Shown here in pieces: positions 57,897 to 64,000 of a stretch of DNA of 64,000 nt. The notes beneath the pieces were generated by a model. It did not search any database. It saw only the letters and a program-made list of their open reading frames with translations, and was not told the DNA's origin. The stretch comes from Neoceratodus forsteri (Eukaryota > Chordata > Ceratodontiformes > Ceratodontidae): positions 890,626,001 through 890,690,000 of the forward strand of contig CM057456.1 of assembly GCA_016271365.2 (NCBI GenBank), read 5' to 3'. The translations under genes were made by a program, and so were the position numbers. Each line of letters starts with the position of its first letter. Within the stretch, counting starts at the first letter, position 1.

Positions 57897-60103
57897 GAGG
57901 TAAAGCAGGTTCCACTACCCTCCAAAGGCCTGCAGTTTTACCATCACCTTGTCATATGTAAAGCAGTCTAAAAATTCCCATGAAGACTGTGCCAGTTGTT
58001 AGGTCCATTCAATAAAGGCAGATAGTAAAGGCATATCTCACTTTTAGTAATCAACATTTTCCATTTATAGTATATTTTTTATATTACAAAGACATGAACT
58101 TGCACAATTCTCAAATCCTGTAAACTTTATGTTCCTTAGGATGTGCGCATATTTATTTGTAGCCTGACATCAAAACCAATGCACTTTTCATGTATTTTAA
58201 AGTTCATTAATAATCTTCCATTGGTACATCCAAAGTCTATGGGCCCAGTTCCAGAAGCACTTAGACTGACACTGGTGCTTGAATCAAACAACAACACAAT
58301 CTGCACTTCAGAACCAGAGCCGCACAGCATGAAGCAGGTTCCCAGTGACTAACTTCACAAGTCCCAACAGTACAGTCATGGAACTCACCCCCCCGCCGGG
58401 TACCAACAAACCGATGTCTATGAGATGTCCATGAGATTTTTCTTCCAAAAAACTATAAGTTTCTTTTTCAGTGGAATAGAAGCTCCTTTACAGGCTGTGG
58501 TGAAAAAAACAGACTGACGTTTCACCCATGACGGGCCTTGTCAAAGTAAACACCCTCTTAGGTTTTCACCATTTTATAGCAAAGTGACATGTCATGTGAT
58601 CAAAATTCATTTAAAGTGATACACTCCTATGGTGAAACACAACACTATTCTGTGTCATATAACAGAGGCTGAATTCTCAAGTAGTGAAACCAGAAAAATT
58701 TTTGAAAACTCCATGGAAGACGATCAAGGGTTGTTTTTTTTTTTTTATTTTTTTTTTTAACCAGACATTTTTTTAGATCATATCCACACAAACCTAATGC
58801 ACAGCATGTTGAAAAAAAGTTTTACTATTGTAGTAGAAAACCTGTCTCTTTAGAGGAATAACATAGACTGATAACACCGTTGACTTCACAACTGCAGTAC
58901 AATTCCTGTGCAAATCTCAGTATAAAAGTGACAGGAATTGCACCTCAGTTATGACATCTATGTGGTTTCTCTCTTCTCCATGGAAATGACAACGAGCTTT
59001 AAGACAAGTACACATGTTGCTACTTCAGAATTGGTTTTGTTGCTTACACTGTGCAGCCTACAGTGTTATCAGTCTACATTATTGGGTTTGTCTGTTGGCA
59101 AAATGAAATATCAGAATTTATTTGCTTATTGCTTTAAATTCAATCATGGACGTATTTAACAACACAAGAATTAGAAAGATAAATTTGAAATGACAGAGGG
59201 AGATTGAAATATAACTGAAAGTACATCTGATGAAAAAGTCAATAAGCCTATTTGACTGCTAGAAGTGGCTGTGGTGGGGTATTCAGGAGCAGGCTGTCCC
59301 CCCCACCTCACCCATATCTTAAACAGAGACAATGAGTCCCAAGCCATGGCTAATGCATACAAAATGAATTTAGACTTGTTGTCCATAGCATTGCTGCTTG
59401 AAAGAATTTGAGCAGTGACTTCTAAAGAAGCAGTTTTTCTCCCTCAATAGTAAAACCTTTTTCAATATGCTGTGCGTGAGGTGTATGTGGATTTGATTTA
59501 AAAAAATATCTGATAAAAACAAACAAAAAAATAAGCCCCTGATTGTCTTCCATGGAGTTTTCAAAAATTCTTCTGGTTTCACTACTTGAGAATTCAGCCT
59601 CTGTTATATGACTATCTGCACGTAGCACTTAATGTGTAATTACATCTATCTGCACTAAGGGGCACACAATTTTGCATTAGCAAGTTTTTCTTGTACCCCC
59701 AGTTCTTTGCCTCTTAAAGTATTTTACAACTTTTTTGAATAAGGTTATTTAAAGATATAGACTTTGCATGTACCAATGGAAGATTATTTATGAACTTTAA
59801 ATAAAAAGGAAAAGTGCATTGGTCTTGATGTCAGGCCACAAATAACATGAATACATCCTGAGGAACATAAAGTTTACAGGATTTGAGAATTGTGCAAGTT
59901 CATGTTTTTTTAATATAAGAAATATACTATAAAGGGAAAATGGAGATTACTAAAAGTGAGACATGCCTTTATTATCTGTCTGTATTGAATGGACAACCAC
60001 ATGCACAGTCTTCATGGGAATTTTTAGACTGTTTTACATACTGTATGACAAGGTGCTGGTAAAACTGCGGGCCTTTCAAGGGTGGTAGAACCTGTTTTAC
60101 CTC
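57897..60103. mobile_element. 2.2-kb long inverted repeat (foldback, possibly Penelope-like)
   Basis: Outer arms 57897-58240 and 59757-60103 are inverted copies (GTCATA.GTAAA.CAGTCTAA, ATTCCCATGAAGACTGTG, CAAATCCTGTAAACTTTATG). Inner arms about 58650-58860 and 59400-59612 also match (CAGAGGCTGAATTCTCAAGT, GTTTTCAAAAATTC). The left side has a 410-bp insert (58241-58650) that the right lacks. In it, the minus strand reads AAGGCCCGTCATGGGTGAAA then CGTC, resembling the degenerate hammerhead-like repeats of Penelope-like elements. The centre 58860-59400 has no recognised coding. Confidence 0.55.
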
Positions 60104-62928
60104 AAAATATTATCATAATAAAGAAATGTACATAGTTATAATTACTTTACTAATCATCTGCCTGTAGGGCTATGCACAATGCAAGTAATCACACATGTCT
60201 TGTTTATAGGGTCCTATGTGAAGCAAGTTACAGGTCTGGGGTCTTGTCCCACATATCTGCTGTTTCGCATAGGGCTCACAATGCCCTGCATGAAGCAAGT
60301 TACAGGTCCAGTGCTATGCCCCATGTGTCTCCTTCATTATGTTTGGCCTGCAACACAATTGTCAAATAAAAACACTCAATATTTTTTTGTTTTTGTTTTG
60401 TTACTTTAGGTTCATTACTTTCCTGCTGAACATAGAAACAAACATTCAGTCCTCATACAGGGTAATAGATTGTTACAGTACATAATTAATATGCACAATA
60501 GATACAACTGATACACACTAATGACATATTGCAATATTCATTTCTAATGCAGATGCTGTTTGTTTATCAAGCTTTCAGAATTGTGGTCTGGAAAGACACA
60601 ATGAACTGAAGCACAATTTTGGTTGCTTTACAATTATTGGTTCACTGTGTATTGTGCACTGTCTATTAGTCTATCTAACATGGCCTAACAGCAAGATAAA
60701 GAAACTGCAAGTTCCTGAATCAATTTTATTGTTTGTTACTACACAGCGAGTGCACTGTTAAGGTAGCTATTGGTAACTTTAACACTCTGATTGCTCCATC
60801 TTTTCCAGTTCTGCCATCTGAAATGCCAAAATGTGATATGAAAGTACCTAAAAGAGTACTGTAAAATAATGTTCTTGTCCAATAACAAAAAACAGGAAAA
60901 GGAAGTAAAACATAGTTTTGCATAGGAAAGGCAGTCTCATACACAGTGATGATTGTCAATATCATATTAAAATCAACTCTGTATTTTGCAGCTATATACA
61001 CACCATGGGCCTATGAGAATTTATTTGTGTGCAAAATGCATAGTGTGTTACATCTCACTATATTTAAAACAGCACTTGAGGTAAGGGAAGTGAGTGCAAA
61101 GGAAATTGGCAATGGTATTGAAGCCCTAATGGCAATGCAATTAAATAAATACATGTATTTTATGTAGAATGTGTATATTACACTCTAAAGCAAATTTGCC
61201 ACTGTCTGTTTCCAAATGTGTTATTAACTTGGATTTTTTTTTCTAGTTTTTCACTATTTGCAGAGAATTTCATTTAAAATGTAATGACTCTGAGCACCAG
61301 TTTTAGTTCACAATTCAATGCACATTTCTTGATGTCCACCCTCCCCCAAAGAAGATACATTGCAAAGAATTGTATGCAGCAGTCATAACAGCAAGTAACT
61401 TTCTTCCACAATGGTAATTTGACAATCAATGACTTCTTCTTGGGGTTCTCCTGGTACAGTGTGACTCATACTGTGTCTATTAAAAGCTAGTTTGTGACAG
61501 AGTTGGGATACGTGCACCAATCTGTTTCCGAAAGACAGACCCCTTGCGATGCTTGACCTCCATTGTCGGCTCCTCTTTGGCTTGTGGGTCATATAGTAGG
61601 CCTGCTGATAGCCCATTGGTCATGATCAGGCTAGTGCTGTCAAAGATTCACTCTGTATATGTATCCAGACAAAGCAAGACAGAAGTAAAACAAATACAGT
61701 TCACAGAGCTGTCATCATCATTATTTAAAATTTGGGAGCACTACCATTTGGCTTGTTATCCATGTATACTTACAGTATACAGTGCAGAAACTGAACTGGT
61801 AAACACATGAATAATAAACAAGACAAATGTGTGGTTACCTTAAATGCCAAGTGATGAAAATAGCATGTACTTGTATTTCTTAAGTCTAGGTTCGCTGTGT
61901 TAATTGTGGATATCGTGCAAGTTATGTGCTTTGAGCTGTAAACAAGTCTTGAGTATAAATGTTCCCAGAGATCTATGAGCATATTGAATGAACAATTTAT
62001 TAGAGCAATATAGTCTAAAAATAACTATACAGATATTTTGTTAAAGCTTATGTTCTGAAGCAAACTATATCACACAAGGGTAACACTGTAAGTGATTATC
62101 CTCCCAAGTGTATATGGTTTGTCTTAAAATACTGTGTAAACAAAAATCATGATGTTGAACATGAAAGCATGCAGATGTATAGCTTTAACTTCAAGAAAGC
62201 ATTGATTTACCAGGCTCTCATCATGTTAATAACCCATGTGGGCCTCCATACGGATGCCAAAAAACTGAAAGGTAGAGAAAAATGTCCTTGAACGGCCTGT
62301 TAAAACAGTTCATCAATGCTGCAAGGAAAATAGAAATCAAAAATATTATTTAGATTTCTCCTACCTTTCACCATTGCCTTGTGAAACACTTCAAAATGAT
62401 TAGTTCACAGAGTTGATTGTGCATAGTATGGCAGCACACATGGGAAGTCTATAAACAAAAATCAGTGGCTAAAAATATATGCTTTTGTTTATACACTTAG
62501 AACTGATATGGTAAACAAGAAAGTTAGACATACTATCTGTTAGTGCTGGGGAGTAAACTTCACGATTATTTTAAGTTGTTTTTAAGTTCTGCTTTTCCAT
62601 CATCTGCCATTTTCTGCATTCCTTAAATTTATTTCTTTCATCAGTGCAGTAGCCCTTTATTTAAAAACAAAGTTTAGTCTCAGTAATGTTTTCATCATCA
62701 AATCATGAAATACCCTTTTGTTATTTCTCTTCTATAACACATAACATGTTCCTCCTTTGACCCTCATTTTCCCTTTTCTTTTTCTCTTTCTCCTTCTCCT
62801 TCCACCTGTCTGTCCCCTGTGTTGATCAATCTAATCCCATCCTCTGTGTTTGCTCCCCATCCTTCCATCCCTGTTATCCCTTGCTTGACCCACCCAAATT
62901 GTATGTTCCTTCCTCTCTTCGTTTGCAG

Positions 62929-63283
62929 CTTAGAGATGGCTAAAGTCAGCACCCAGACTGCTTCCGTCATGACCCCTGTTGACCTGAACATGAACCTCTC
63001 TCAGTCTTCCACCCCTACCTCCACCCCCACCTCTATGGCTGTCTTGGCAGCAGCAGCTGCCTCTGCGGTTAACATGAATAACCCTCCCCCTTTACCAACT
63101 TTACCAACATCCCACTATGCCGTTCCTGTCTCCAGTCTGCTTGGCATGAAAACTGTCCCACTCCTGGCACTAAATGCCGCGGCTGCCGCGGGGGCCACAG
63201 GGAGTTTCTCTGCTTATACTGCCAAAATTCCATCGACGAGTGGGATTAAGAAATCTGACCGGCAGAAGTTTGCTCCATATTGA
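62929..63283 (+). CDS. pcbp4: pcbp4-like gene, terminal coding exon with C-terminal tail and stop
   Basis: The terminal coding exon begins after a long pyrimidine tract and TTTGCAG. Its first base completes a Ser codon (AG|C) with the KH3 exon; 117 codons and TGA follow. The tail starts LEMAKVSTQTAS, has a Ser/Thr/Pro-rich block at residues 29-40, Ala runs (LAAAAASA, LNAAAAAGA), a hydrophobic YAVPVSSLLGMKTVPLLAL segment, and ends KKSDRQKFAPY. The LE.AK start and the (R)QKF.PY end match the C-terminus known for PCBP4, while PCBP1, PCBP2 and the usual PCBP3 forms end soon after KH3. This exon is therefore the main argument for pcbp4. The tail is low-complexity and probably regulatory; its biochemical role is not evident from sequence. 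Confidence 0.85.
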
Positions 63284-64000
63284 AAGGATGAGAATGCAAG
63301 TTTTCCAAGCTCTACCAAGATTCTGTGGTAGATAGTAGTTACTAAGAAAGCAAAATCTTGTTTTAATTTTTTAATTGCTAGTGTTAACTGTTGCCAACTA
63401 AATTTGTCTTCCATTTCCCATGACTATTAACAAAAAGAAGTAACTAATTCCAACAGCTTGCAAGTCAGCTATTTTTAGAGCTTTTTTTTTGCATTTTATT
63501 CTTCTTGGATTTTCCCTAGTTCATGTATTTTTCAAAACACTGAAATTCATGATATCGCACATCGCTAAACTAACATTGCTTAGAATGAAAATTACTGTAG
63601 CAGAAAACTACTCACGCATGTCATATTCAAAATTAGCTAGCATCCATAATTTATAGCTAACCACTGAAAAGCATTTAGGGTGCTAACATTTTCTGGTTAT
63701 ATATAGTTGCCATAATAATAAAACTAATAATAAATAATAGCATTTTGGATGTCATTCACTTTAAAGTGGGCAGTCATTTGTGGTTAAGTGTTCTATTCTG
63801 TAAAAAGTGTCCAAATAGGTAAATGACTTGGAACTTTCTCAACAAACTACAACAAAGATGGTAGGGAGGAAAATTATTCCATGCTGAGGTATTAAACAGG
63901 ACATAGATCACAACGTTATAACAGTCCAATAAGAAATTATACAGGGCTGTATTAACATATACATGTACATATTTCCCATAGAAGGAACCCATCATGGGGG
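63284..64000 (+). other. pcbp4-like gene, 3' untranslated region (start)
   Basis: This is sequence after the stop codon, T-rich and without coding potential. It contains two AATAAA polyadenylation hexamers, at 63717-63722 and 63729-63734, so a short 3' UTR of about 460 nt is possible. T-rich stretches (for example 63480-63490) and TATTTT motifs could be binding sites for RNA-binding proteins. No repeat is obvious here, unlike the introns. The true 3' end could lie beyond the window. Confidence 0.55.

Overview
This is vertebrate nuclear DNA, AT-rich and dominated by introns and transposable elements. It holds the 3' half of one protein-coding gene on the + strand, a poly(rC)-binding protein. 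Five exons can be placed: 3206-3247, 3709-3784, 5439-5491, 52983-53152 and the terminal coding exon 62929-63283. Their reading phases join without a break (0, 1, 0, 2), and every junction has AG/GT borders. They encode the linker before KH3, the third KH domain with an intact GRQG loop, and a Ser/Thr/Pro- and Ala-rich tail ending in KKSDRQKFAPY. The tail and parts of KH3 point to PCBP4; the linker looks more like PCBP3. The expected orthologue is therefore pcbp4, with pcbp3 as the alternative. The 5' exons (KH1, KH2) lie outside the window.

The introns measure 461, 1654, 47491 and 9776 bp. The 47.5-kb intron is packed with repeats. They include L2-like LINEs (10.2-12.8, 14.4-18.1, 27.5-28.6 and about 41 kb) and CR1 LINEs (6.2, 12.4, 25.1-26.3 and 45.1-50.2 kb, the last with an inverted 5' half). 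There is also a Tc1-like transposon with long terminal inverted repeats (36.4-38.0 kb), a Tigger/pogo-like transposase remnant (29.9-30.4 kb), a possible Helitron helicase scrap (about 21 kb), a V-SINE-like element (35.4 kb), MIR/CORE-like SINEs (40.0 and 56.7 kb), a long tRNA-like SINE family with clear target-site duplications (6.5-7.2 and 23.3-23.9 kb), hAT-type MITEs, and several foldback elements.

The combination of CR1, L2, V-SINE, CORE-SINE, Tc1, Tigger and Penelope-like sequence, together with very large introns, suggests a large-genome non-mammalian tetrapod or other sarcopterygian. An amphibian, perhaps a caecilian, is my best guess, but the sequence alone does not prove it.

The most interesting signals are these: (1) a minus-strand hammerhead-ribozyme-like core at 39336-39360 in a tandem and inverted 0.36-kb repeat, resembling Penelope-like or retrozyme elements, with a degenerate second copy at 38975-38999; (2) a CR1 insertion whose two oppositely oriented halves abut within the endonuclease domain, as expected of twin priming, with a snap-back palindrome at its left edge; (3) a roughly 0.6-kb SINE family with two copies that each carry a recognisable target-site duplication; (4) L2-like LINE tails shared by V-SINE and CORE-SINE copies; (5) a tandem p53-type decamer array inside the intron; (6) three long inverted repeats of 0.36, 0.8 and 2.2 kb; and (7) a small palindromic MITE family. 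I found no bacterial-type features, CRISPR arrays, rRNA or intact tRNA genes.
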